A stretch of DNA of 64,000 nucleotides from Tolypothrix tenuis PCC 7101 (GTDB taxonomy: Bacteria > Cyanobacteriota > Cyanobacteriia > Cyanobacteriales > Nostocaceae), in assembly GCF_002368295.1 (NCBI RefSeq), contig NZ_AP018248.1, positions 4,930,500 to 4,994,499 of the forward strand, read 5' to 3'. Below, one piece after another: positions 25,038-32,838 of this stretch; position 1 is the first letter of the stretch, and each line of letters opens with the position of its first letter. The notes below the pieces were generated by a model. That model searched no databases. It saw nothing but the letters and a program-made list of their open reading frames with translations, and was not told the origin of the DNA. The position numbers and the translations under genes are program-made.

Positions 25038-25427
25038 GATTGATTACCTGCAATGGTTTACTTACTGGGTCAATTTGTTTATGAGTGTTCACTGTGGAAG
25101 GCCAACAGTGATTGGATATAGAGCGTCGTTGGAGGCGTTGGCACTAAGTGCCCACCGGAGGTGATCGCTCTACGGCAAAAGCAGTTAAAATCCTAAACAT
25201 ATTCAAGTTGTGACAAGTTTGCTTTCACCACTAGTCATTAATGGTGCGACCTGACTAACGGCTGATTTTTGATATAGTTGCTTGCGATCGCACAACGGCT
25301 TTGTTGCGAATGCAAATACTACCTGTGATGCGATCGCAATTTGGATAATTTTTCAATCCAAAATCTAAAATTGCTAAATTGGTCTTACGCAGAGGTGATC
25401 CTAAAACACCCAATCCAAACTTTGCAA
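25038..25427. other. Intergenic region upstream of vnfH
   Basis: A 390-base gap that should carry the vnfH promoter. It contains GCGATCGC motifs and a hairpin repeat at 25119-25172. I found neither the TTGGCAA promoter element nor the TTACCAA operator. Confidence 0.4.
25119..25172. repeat. Hairpin repeat in the vnfH leader
   Basis: Outer arms TAGAGCG / CGCTCTA enclose an inner GGCACT-A-AGTGCC hairpin. This resembles a dispersed Nostocales repeat. It lies about 100 bases upstream of vnfH and might fold in the leader RNA. Confidence 0.5.
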
Positions 25428-26624
25428 TCAATTGCCAATGGTTGCTACAACTGCGCCGATATTAGTTGTGTCATAACCACCAAGAACTTCTAACTGTGAA
25501 TGTACAAACTTATGTCCCAAAGTATTGAGCAACTGCTGTACTGGTGCTTCTTCTAAATATTCTTTGAGAATTACTAAATCGTAGCGTGATTGATGCATGG
25601 GCACAAATCCTAGCCCAAACGCAGTAGCTACCGATGCTGTGCTGATACCTGCATCAGCTATTCCTGATGCTACAGCTTCCGCAACATCCTGGTGGCTTCT
25701 CACAATCTGCTCAAACCCATGAATGGCATCGAATGGCACTTGTTCCTTTTGCAGTGTTTGCTCTAACAGCATCCGACTTCCAGAACCTAGTTCGCGGTTG
25801 ACAATAGTTGCTTGGGTTTCTACTAAGTTGGTAACTGATTTGATACCTTTGGGATTTCCAGACTGCACTAATAGTCCTTCTTCCCAAACTCCTAGAGTAA
25901 TCATCACTGCTTCTCTTCCGGCTAATACTTCACGCACAAAGGGAATGTTATACTCCCCAGTTTCCGGATCATATAGATGCATTCCTGCAATATGAGCTTC
26001 ACCTCGGCATAAGCTGTGCAATGCTGCCATGCTATTTGCGAAGTTATATTGGACTCGCAATTGCGGATGCCAACGTTCGGTTGCTCTAGCCCATAATGAA
26101 ATCACCGGGGAACAGCCAGCAATCACGACAGTGTTATGAAGTGCGGCGATATTATCATCTAACAACCGGACTCTCACTTTATCTGTCGCTTCCTGACTTA
26201 TACCCTCTCCCTTCGGGTTCGACAGTTTGCTTATGCCGGGGAACCCGTCCACCGCAACTGTCTCACCGTCAGCCGGAATCATATCTTGGCGAAAAGCATC
26301 TTTGCCAATTAAAGGATAAGCTATCCATTGCCCTCCTACCCTTGCCAAACTCAGCCTAAATTGCTGACCGAATGGGACTTCTTTTGTCAAAACTGCTTCA
26401 ATTTCAGGTAAATCCTGCTCTAACCAGAATAAATCCTCAACTTGACATCCCAAGGCTTTAGCCAAGCGCAGAGTAATTGCTACTGAAGGAGCATATTGTC
26501 CTGACTCTACACCACTAATGGTTTGACGGGTAACTCCCGCAATATTAGCTAAATCCTGCTGACTCATGCCCAAGCGGGTTCTGATTGACTTCAAGTTATT
26601 GCGGAGGTTGTTATCCTGCTTCAT
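25428..26624 (-). CDS. vnfR2: VnfR-type repressor 2: XRE helix-turn-helix plus substrate-binding domain
   Basis: A 398-residue paralogue of the regulator at 5998-7128. The helix-turn-helix is nearly identical (GMSQQDLANIAGVTRQTISG), and the effector domain keeps NTVVIAGCSPVIS, EEGLLVQSGNP and NRELGSGSRMLL. It is ~22 residues longer because of an inserted loop (about residues 122-145), whose DNA (26196-26262) resembles a dispersed genomic repeat. Repression of V-nitrogenase genes by Mo, as for Anabaena VnfR1/VnfR2, is inferred. Its promoter carries the conserved TTGGCAA element, suggesting auto- or cross-regulation. Confidence 0.82.
   Translation of the reverse strand: MKQDNNLRNNLKSIRTRLGMSQQDLANIAGVTRQTISGVESGQYAPSVAITLRLAKALGCQVEDLFWLEQDLPEIEAVLTKEVPFGQQFRLSLARVGGQWIAYPLIGKDAFRQDMIPADGETVAVDGFPGISKLSNPKGEGISQEATDKVRVRLLDDNIAALHNTVVIAGCSPVISLWARATERWHPQLRVQYNFANSMAALHSLCRGEAHIAGMHLYDPETGEYNIPFVREVLAGREAVMITLGVWEEGLLVQSGNPKGIKSVTNLVETQATIVNRELGSGSRMLLEQTLQKEQVPFDAIHGFEQIVRSHQDVAEAVASGIADAGISTASVATAFGLGFVPMHQSRYDLVILKEYLEEAPVQQLLNTLGHKFVHSQLEVLGGYDTTNIGAVVATIGN
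26196..26262. repeat. Repeat-derived in-frame insertion inside vnfR2
   Basis: About 66 bases (containing CCCTCTCCCTTCGGGTTCGA and CCGGGGAACCCGTCCACCGC) are present in vnfR2 but missing from vnfR1. The sequence resembles repeats dispersed between Nostocales genes. It is in frame and adds ~22 residues to the start of the effector domain. Confidence 0.55.
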
Positions 26625-26745
26625 TTGGCTTCTTTTTTTCAGTTATAAAAAGCCGTCGCGGATTTAACTGTATTTGCCAAAGCAAAAGCGCGGCCTCTGA
26701 TTGCGAGTATATCTATTGTGTATAGTAGCCTGCGCGTTTTTGCTT

Positions 26746-26798
26746 TTTTGATTCCCTCTATTTAAAAATATCATAAACTTTTGCCAATTTACTGGCAA
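26746..26798 (-). promoter_or_regulatory. Conserved vnf-locus promoter element, copy 4 (vnfR2 promoter)
   Basis: On the minus strand: TTGCCA (26793-26798), 17 bases containing TTGGCAA, TATGAT (26770-26775), then GGGAATC (26750-26756) and AAAAAAGCAAAA. The predicted start near 26763 gives a ~140-base leader to vnfR2. TTGCCAGTAAATTGGCAA is also an inverted repeat. This is the best-placed copy for a classical repressor-regulated promoter. Confidence 0.6.
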
Positions 26799-26876
26799 GG
26801 GGAAAAAATTTTTGCGCTAGGGCTGCAAACCTCCAATTGGCGAGGATGAAGAATTTTTCTGATTAAATTTATAGAC

Positions 26877-26899
26877 TTTTACCAACGTAATTGGTAAAA
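26877..26899. promoter_or_regulatory. TTACCAA operator, site A (perfect)
   Basis: TTTTACCAA-CGTAA-TTGGTAAAA, a perfect 9-base inverted repeat with a 5-base centre. It lies in the divergent region between vnfR2 and the operon starting at 27028, with AAATTTATAG just before it. Sites of the same layout occur at 29114, 33136 and 37610. Confidence 0.6.
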
Positions 26900-27027
26900 T
26901 TAGCGCAATCATCCAGTTTTAGTAACAAGAAAATACCAAAAAATAAATTGTTCTGTTTACAGTCGTTGACCGTTCACAGTCAACAGTCCACAAACATGGA
27001 GCGATCGCTGCAAAAAAGTTACATACG

Positions 27028-27810
27028 ATGCTTTATTTAATAGGTATAGATGATACTGACAATGCGACAACTGGTGCGACAGGTCACCTAGCACGAGATT
27101 TGAGAAAACAGATAGGCGATCGCAATCTAGCTCGCACTATTAGCATTAGTCGTCACCAACTTTTCCTCAGTCCAGAAATTCCTTACACTTCTCATAACAG
27201 TTCCGCCTGCATGATGGTGGACACTCAGCCAGAGTCAGTTAATCTCCTCATTGACTACTGTCGGGAGTATCTATGCAAGTACAGTCAACCAGGCTCAGAC
27301 GTGGGCTTATGTGTAGCACAGTGGGAGCGAGTCAGTTCTGCTGTTCAAGCTTTTGGTAAACAAGCTAAAGAAACAGTTCTGACTCAAGCACAAGGAATAT
27401 CAATAGCCAGCCAAGCTGGGATATTTTTAGAGGGTCTGACTGGTACGCAAGACGGAATCATCGGAGCGTTGGCTGGTGTGGGTTTAAGGAAAACTGGTAA
27501 CGACGGGCGAATTATTTGGATACCAGGTTTATACGAGCTTTATGGGACATATACAGTCAGCCAGCTTTATCAAATGCTCAGTATTGATCGCATTCAAGAT
27601 TTGGCTGGGGATCTTTTGTCGTCAGACGCTAGGATTCAAATTCAATTGTCCAAAGAAACCAAGATGAAAACTGGCCGTTGGCCTCGTCCAGTGTTGATAG
27701 ATGGACAAGCTGTCATGCTGGTGGTTAAAGCTTTTTCTGAAAAAGATGCAATAGGAAAGAACAACAATGAATATGAATTGGCTCCCAAAGACATCATCCG
27801 CCAATATTAA
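27028..27810 (+). CDS. IGIDDTD-domain protein (TiaS N-terminal-like), unknown role
   Basis: A 260-residue protein starting MLYLIGIDDTDNATTGATGH, the signature of the ATP-using domain found at the N-terminus of archaeal tRNA-Ile agmatidine synthetase TiaS and in stand-alone bacterial proteins. Later motifs include LEGLTGTQDGIIGALAGVGL. Stand-alone members have no established function that I know of. It is divergent from vnfR2, downstream of TTACCAA site A, and overlaps the next gene by 44 bases. The context suggests membership of the Mo/V regulon. A nucleotide- or cofactor-related enzyme is a guess. Confidence 0.6.
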   Translation: MLYLIGIDDTDNATTGATGHLARDLRKQIGDRNLARTISISRHQLFLSPEIPYTSHNSSACMMVDTQPESVNLLIDYCREYLCKYSQPGSDVGLCVAQWERVSSAVQAFGKQAKETVLTQAQGISIASQAGIFLEGLTGTQDGIIGALAGVGLRKTGNDGRIIWIPGLYELYGTYTVSQLYQMLSIDRIQDLAGDLLSSDARIQIQLSKETKMKTGRWPRPVLIDGQAVMLVVKAFSEKDAIGKNNNEYELAPKDIIRQY

Positions 27811-28354
27811 GCAGCGTTTGCGCTCCTTAAACTGGCTAGAAATTCTGGCTTTGGTGGGCTTAGGATTGATTATTGCTATAGTCCAAGCAAATCTGCATTT
27901 CCCCTTGAGGTTACCAGGTTGGCGAGGACTGATTTGGCTGACACCTTTAGTTGCTACTAGACTCTCGACTTCCCGTTTTGGTGCAGCTTCCATTACAAGT
28001 TTGAGCGCTGCGGGTTGTTCATGGTTGATTGGTGTCAGGAACGATCCATATGACTGGTTCTTTTATCTTGTGGTTGGGGAATTGCTGGATTTAGCCTATC
28101 ACCAAGGTAGAAGATGGCAAAAGCAGGTATGGTTTTGGGCGATAGTTGCAGGTTTAATTCACCTAATTAAGCCTTTAACCCGCATGATTATTAGTGCTGG
28201 TGGTGTGTGGTCTTATGGTTTCTTGGCTTCAGGATATATCTATCCTTTGACAACACACTTCATATTTGGTGCGATCGCTGGATTTGTGGGAGCAGGCTTA
28301 TTGCTGTGGGCTAAACGTCGGCGCAGTAGTGAATTAACAGACAATGAAAGTTAA
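27767..28354 (+). CDS. Membrane protein resembling an ECF-type transporter S component
   Basis: A 195-residue protein with about six hydrophobic helices (LEILALVGLGLIIAIVQ; YDWFFYLVVGELLDLAYH; YPLTTHFIFGAIAGFVGAGL). Size and helix pattern resemble the substrate-binding S subunit of energy-coupling-factor transporters, but no family motif is certain. AGGAA precedes the ATG. It starts 44 bases inside the end of the IGIDDTD gene, so the two are tightly coupled. The pair could take up and process a small molecule or metal. Substrate unknown. Confidence 0.55.
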   Translation: MNMNWLPKTSSANIKQRLRSLNWLEILALVGLGLIIAIVQANLHFPLRLPGWRGLIWLTPLVATRLSTSRFGAASITSLSAAGCSWLIGVRNDPYDWFFYLVVGELLDLAYHQGRRWQKQVWFWAIVAGLIHLIKPLTRMIISAGGVWSYGFLASGYIYPLTTHFIFGAIAGFVGAGLLLWAKRRRSSELTDNES

Positions 28355-28364
28355 TTTTAAACTT

Positions 28365-28406
28365 TTGAGAGAGCGCCAAAGTTTTGGTACACTGACGCTC
28401 TCTCAA
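28365..28406. terminator. Bidirectional terminator between converging genes
   Basis: TTGAGAGAGCG / CGCTCTCTCAA, 11-base arms with a 20-base loop, preceded by TTTT on the plus strand. It separates the plus-strand operon ending at 28354 from the minus-strand mop gene. Confidence 0.6.
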
Positions 28407-28500
28407 CTAGATGATTAATGGCAAACCTAGTGTTCAATTAATACTTTGATATTAAAGTAGGAAATGCCTTAAATCTGTTGTTAGATTTGCAATAGTTACT

Positions 28501-28725
28501 TTAGTCAACAGCTAGTATTACATCTGAGGATTTAATCACAGCATATGCTTCTTTACCCTCAGTAAGTTGTAACTTATCTGCTGATGACTTGGTAATAATT
28601 GAAGTTACTTCTACCCCTGGTGCAATTTCTAGGGTTACTTCAGTATTGACAGATCCTACTACAACTTTTTTTACTGTTCCTTTCAGAGCATTGCGAGCGC
28701 TAACTTGCATGTTATTAAAATCCAT
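28501..28725 (-). CDS. Molbindin (single Mop domain protein)
   Basis: A 74-residue protein formed by a single Mop/TOBE domain: MQVSARNALKGTVKKVVVGS, then VTSIITKSSADKLQLTEGKE and AYAVIKSSDV. Molbindins assemble into rings that bind molybdate, and sometimes tungstate, in the cytoplasm. It may buffer Mo so that V- and Mo-dependent regulation does not respond to brief changes. The likely promoter region upstream holds TTACCAA site B (29114-29136). The C-terminal domain of the RHH-Mop protein at 15974 is related. Confidence 0.85.
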   Translation of the reverse strand: MDFNNMQVSARNALKGTVKKVVVGSVNTEVTLEIAPGVEVTSIITKSSADKLQLTEGKEAYAVIKSSDVILAVD

Positions 28726-29346
28726 AGTACGTTGTTAACCCCTTCATAGTAACAATAGTTACGCTTGAAAAATATACCTAGAGTTATAAAATTCACTAAA
28801 CTTTAACTTTTTTTTAATAAAAAAACACATAAAAAATCAAGCGTATCTAGATAAATACGATTTTTTTAACTTAATCGTTTTAATTTTAAAACTGTATAAC
28901 TACAAATAATTAACTAATATGTTTTGTAAAAAAAATCACTAATTCATTGTAGAGTTTTGTCAAAATTCCAAATTAATACTAATAAAGTAAGTAAACAAAA
29001 TAAATCACTATTAAGTACACAGAAAGAATTTTGCACGCATGATTTTCTTGTTCGCTAATTCCTGGATTCACGAGAAGTATATATATAAAATATTTCTCGA
29101 TCTAAAATTTATCTTTTACCAATTTTTTTGGTTTATCTAATTTAAAATTGGTATTATTATTGTAATAATATTTACGTACCTGCCCTTATCCAGCGAGCGC
29201 TAATACTGGTATCAATCTGTCAAAGATTCTGTATCTAATGACTTGATAGGGTAGGTATTTTCTCATCAATAACTATCAATCAGCAGCACCGTCAATTTTT
29301 CTGCGCTTAAATTTTTTGCTGCGTTTTTAGTAAAGCTATTTTATGT
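28726..29346. other. AT-rich region upstream of the mop gene
   Basis: A 620-base non-coding region. It contains operator site B, a half site (AAAATTGGTATTATTA) at 29144-29159 and an inverted repeat CGAGAA...TTCTCG at 29071-29100. No gene was found. The mop promoter probably lies here, although the operator is almost 390 bases from the start codon. Confidence 0.4.
29114..29136. promoter_or_regulatory. TTACCAA operator, site B (upstream of mop)
   Basis: TTTTACCAA-TTTTT-TTGGTTTAT. It is almost identical to the modA site at 37610-37632, differing by one base in 23 (TTGGTTTAT against TTGGCTTAT), which makes chance unlikely. Confidence 0.6.
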
Positions 29347-30033
29347 TTATACGCTTTGATTTGCCTGATGAAAAAAAGTCACCCTAAGAGCTAAGCGAGA
29401 TTTTTGTGCTGACGATGCTACCGGAGTTACCATGTGCCAAGAATTTTGGGAGCGTACAAGCGCAACTGAAGTATCACTTAAGGGTGGAATATCTTGAAAA
29501 ACCGATTCTGGTTGTGCGTCTTTGAGGATTCGCAAACAGCCTCCCCAATCTTGTGGCCAATATTCATTGAAATACAACATATGAGTTAAAGCTTTGGATG
29601 CTTCATCGGTGTGAGGTCGATGAAGATGTCCTATGTTATATCGGCGAAAGCCAATCACCATTGCACAGTCTTGGAGTTGCAAGCCAGACATCGCTGTTAG
29701 TGCTTCACGGTAAGCAGGTTGCCAAAGTTCTTTTATCAGTTGACACCAAATGCTGCTGAGACTGCTTAGATCAGAAGTTAAAGTACCATCTACAATGCGT
29801 TCAAGCCAGCGATCGCCAAATTTCGGCATTACAGAAATATCGTGGTGATTAGCAAACATCTGGCTCCAGAGATAACCATATCCCTCCCCTGCTGATAATT
29901 GAAACTGTTCTTGAGGAAAACTGGCAGCAAGTTCTAAACTATCCTCTTTGGATAGTAAATTCTGAATCAGAGCATATTGATATGGAACCTCTTGCATTAC
30001 TGTGTTGTAAATCGCATTTAAATTAAGCATCAA
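29347..30033 (-). CDS. 2-oxoglutarate/Fe(II)-dependent oxygenase (prolyl-hydroxylase-like)
   Basis: A 228-residue 2OG-Fe(II) oxygenase. Iron ligands are His141-x-Asp143 in HRPHTDEAS and His200 in NSWHMVTP; Arg217 (RLALRVTFF) is the likely 2-oxoglutarate ligand. Such enzymes hydroxylate proteins or small molecules. The gene lies 42 bases after the TonB-dependent receptor on the same strand, so the two form an operon. PiuC-like 2OG oxygenases often accompany TonB siderophore receptors. The substrate is unknown; modification of a metallophore or the receptor is a guess. Confidence 0.8.
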   Translation of the reverse strand: MMLNLNAIYNTVMQEVPYQYALIQNLLSKEDSLELAASFPQEQFQLSAGEGYGYLWSQMFANHHDISVMPKFGDRWLERIVDGTLTSDLSSLSSIWCQLIKELWQPAYREALTAMSGLQLQDCAMVIGFRRYNIGHLHRPHTDEASKALTHMLYFNEYWPQDWGGCLRILKDAQPESVFQDIPPLSDTSVALVRSQNSWHMVTPVASSAQKSRLALRVTFFHQANQSV

Positions 30034-30075
30034 AAAGCCTATATTGTATATTTCTCAGATATGGAGATTTTAAAC

Positions 30076-32838
30076 TTAAAATTCCAGAGAAATAGTCCCC
30101 ACAACAGTTAATGGCGCACCAGGAAAAATCCCTGTTCGACTTTGAGCAGATTCAAAATAGCGGTTATCAAACAAATTTTTGATATTGAGTGCCGCCCGGA
30201 AATTGTTGTAATTGTAGTAGATGGCAGCATCAACGCGACTATAGCCAGGTAGAGTAAAACTATTATTCAAATCACCAGGGCGATCGCCTGCCATAAAAAT
30301 CCCAGCGCCAAATCCTAACCCTTGCAAATCACCACCAGGAATTGTATAGGTTGTCCACAAACTAAAAGCATTACGCGGTACATTTGCTAGGGGATTACCT
30401 ACAGGAAAACTATTATCTTTAGTTATCATTGCATCAGTATATGCATAGGATGCAATCAAATTCCATCCTGGTAAAATTTCGCCGATTAAATCTAACTCAA
30501 TACCACGACTGCGTTGTTCACCAGTCTGAATAGAAAATGTGGGACGCAGAGGATCTGTAGTTAAAACATTAGTTTTGGTGATTTCGTAGAAAGCTAAAGT
30601 TGAGGAAAGACGGCCATCAAATAAATCTGCTTTTACTCCTAGTTCATACTGAGTTCCTGATTCTGGTTTAAATGGCGTACCATCGAAACTTGTACCAGAT
30701 TGGGGTACAAAAGAGCGGCTGTAATTAGCGTAAAGGGAAAGTGGTTGAATTGGTTGATAAACAATACCAATTTGTGGACTAAATGCATCACTGTTATTAG
30801 TAGTTGTGTTACTTCTTAAATTGTCCTGAAGTCGATAATTCACTGTGTCAAAACGTCCGCCCAACAAAATTTTTAGGTTGTCGGTGAAAGCAATTTGGTT
30901 TTGAACATAAAAACTAAATACATTTGTTTCTTCATTGCGGTTTTGGTTAGTAGTGAAGTTACCCACAGAGAATCGATAGACTGGATTAAAAATATCGATA
31001 GAACCAGCATTAGCATTTTGAACCACGGTATCTCTCAATTCATTACCGTATTCAAATCCCAAGAGGATTTTATGCTTAATAGAGCCAGTAGAAAATTTAC
31101 CAATTAAATCAGTTTGAAAGTAATTTGTGCTGGCATTTTGAGTACTATTTTGAGCGCTTAGTAGTAATGTGCGGTTATCAGATAATAGCGTTCCACCGCC
31201 ACCGCTAGCACCAGTACTAATTCCAGTGCTGGTGCTAGTTCCAGTTCCTGTACTAGTGCCTGTGCCAGTACCAGTTCCCCTTCCACCCCCGGTTCCCGTT
31301 CCAGTACCAGTTCCTCTTCCACCCCCAGTTCCAGTACCAGTGCCTGTACCACTTCCGGTTCCAGTTCCAGTACCAGTGCCAGCGCCTGTACTACTTCCGG
31401 TTCCAGTGCTAGTACCAGTCACAGTTCCAGCACCTCCAGCCCTACCAAAAATTGCAGAAAAGTCTTGGTTACTATAAGTAGTCCGAAAACTACTTCGCAA
31501 CGACCAATTGTCACTAAAGCGATGTTCTACTGACACGTAACCACGCCATTGATCGACATTATTTTTCCGCGATGGATCGCCAAGAAACCGACTGATAGGA
31601 ATGTCTGCAACTTGGTTACCAATGGCAACTAAGCCAAAATCTACAGGACGGCTATCCTCTAAATATTCTCCCGTTAAGTTGAGTGTGGTCTTAGGGCTGA
31701 GATTAACTGAGAACTTGGGTGAAATAAAGAAGCGTTGTGATTCTACGCCCTGGCGAAAGCTATTTGAGTTGTCGTAGGCGAGATTGAGGCGATAGTTGAA
31801 ATTGCGATCGCGATCTAAAGGGCCTGTAATATCCAAAGTGCCACGATTTAAACCAAAACTACCAGCGTTATATTCAGCCGCATAATATGGGTCTGATTGG
31901 GGTTGTTTGTTAACTAGGTTTACCACTCCCCCTGGTTGCGACTGTCCGTAAAGTATGGCGGCTGGCCCCTTAAGAATTTCGATGCGTTCTAAATTGGATA
32001 TTTCTGTAAATACTCGGTTAGAGTTGTTTCCTTCATTAAAGCCATCACGGAATTGGTCGGCGGTAAAACCCCGCGTAATTAAAGAAAATTCGTTCCTTCC
32101 GCCACCTTGTCCAGATAGGGCAAACCCACTAATGTTGCGTACGGCATCATAGACGTTGAGGGCTTTTTGGTCTTGAATTACCTGTTGCGGTACTACCTGG
32201 ATAGAAGAAGGCAAATCACGTAATGGTGTATCTGTTTTTGTAACTGTAGCTGTGTTGGGTTGACTGTATTCCCCAGGGCTACCTGTAACAGTCAGTTCGA
32301 TATCAGGATTCTCTACTGTTGGAGTTAAGCTCAATACCAACCCACTAGCGCTAGAAACCACCTGTGCAGTTGGTAAAGTAGTTTCTCCTGTTACGCTTAC
32401 CCTAATACTGTTACTATCATTTTGGCTAACACTAACTGCTTGAATGCCTGGTGCAGGGTTATCTGTACGGAACTCTTTACTATCAGGTAGTACCAAAACC
32501 GCATTAGGAATATCTGCAATTAAAGTATTACCTTCTGTTTTAGTTGTTGGTTGAGACAAAACCCCTGTAGCTGTTTCTAAGATTAATTCAATTCCTGTAA
32601 GAGTAGAGTTAACTCTCACTCCTGTAACTTGTATCGGTTGTTGTGCTAATAGTAGGGCTGCATTAGTAACCGGAAATTTTAGCTCACTAACATCAGGAAT
32701 AACAGTATTTGTAATTTGTGATTTTCTCGTTCTTGGCTGATTGGCTTGAGCATGTACAGAGTCTACAAATACAAACAACACAGAACTGCTTAGGATTATT
32801 AACCTAAGTAACTGGAACTTATTCAACTTATTCCTCAC
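30076..32838 (-). CDS. TonB-dependent siderophore-type receptor with AMIN domain and Gly/Thr-rich insert
   Basis: A 920-residue outer-membrane receptor. A signal peptide (1 to ~31) is followed by an AMIN-like domain (about 70-175) typical of cyanobacterial TonB receptors. Next come a plug (about 200-310; SSIQVVPQQVIQDQKALNVY, GPAAILYGQSQPGGVVNLVN) and a 22-strand barrel ending in the outer-membrane Phe (VVGTISLEF). Residues ~467-546 are a Gly/Thr/Ser-rich tandem repeat in a barrel loop. Family members import ferric siderophores. The Mo/V-type operator site C upstream (33136-33158) and neighbouring mod genes suggest import of a Mo- or V-chelate instead or in addition; that is inference. Confidence 0.88.
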   Translation of the reverse strand: MRNKLNKFQLLRLIILSSSVLFVFVDSVHAQANQPRTRKSQITNTVIPDVSELKFPVTNAALLLAQQPIQVTGVRVNSTLTGIELILETATGVLSQPTTKTEGNTLIADIPNAVLVLPDSKEFRTDNPAPGIQAVSVSQNDSNSIRVSVTGETTLPTAQVVSSASGLVLSLTPTVENPDIELTVTGSPGEYSQPNTATVTKTDTPLRDLPSSIQVVPQQVIQDQKALNVYDAVRNISGFALSGQGGGRNEFSLITRGFTADQFRDGFNEGNNSNRVFTEISNLERIEILKGPAAILYGQSQPGGVVNLVNKQPQSDPYYAAEYNAGSFGLNRGTLDITGPLDRDRNFNYRLNLAYDNSNSFRQGVESQRFFISPKFSVNLSPKTTLNLTGEYLEDSRPVDFGLVAIGNQVADIPISRFLGDPSRKNNVDQWRGYVSVEHRFSDNWSLRSSFRTTYSNQDFSAIFGRAGGAGTVTGTSTGTGSSTGAGTGTGTGTGSGTGTGTGTGGGRGTGTGTGTGGGRGTGTGTGTSTGTGTSTSTGISTGASGGGGTLLSDNRTLLLSAQNSTQNASTNYFQTDLIGKFSTGSIKHKILLGFEYGNELRDTVVQNANAGSIDIFNPVYRFSVGNFTTNQNRNEETNVFSFYVQNQIAFTDNLKILLGGRFDTVNYRLQDNLRSNTTTNNSDAFSPQIGIVYQPIQPLSLYANYSRSFVPQSGTSFDGTPFKPESGTQYELGVKADLFDGRLSSTLAFYEITKTNVLTTDPLRPTFSIQTGEQRSRGIELDLIGEILPGWNLIASYAYTDAMITKDNSFPVGNPLANVPRNAFSLWTTYTIPGGDLQGLGFGAGIFMAGDRPGDLNNSFTLPGYSRVDAAIYYNYNNFRAALNIKNLFDNRYFESAQSRTGIFPGAPLTVVGTISLEF
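31199..31440 (-). repeat. Minisatellite encoding Gly-Thr repeats in the TonB receptor
   Basis: About 240 bases made of degenerate 6-base units (GGTACT/GGAACT/GGTACA on the coding strand) with larger internal repeats around GGTGGAAGAGG. It encodes ~80 residues of mostly alternating Gly and Thr/Ser. It is likely to vary in length by slippage. Antisense frames here are artefacts of the repeat. Confidence 0.85.

Noticed and set aside
31169..31477. Plus-strand frame encoding a Pro/Val-rich protein
   Set aside because: It is the antisense reading of the Gly/Thr minisatellite in the TonB receptor gene; periodic DNA keeps several frames open.
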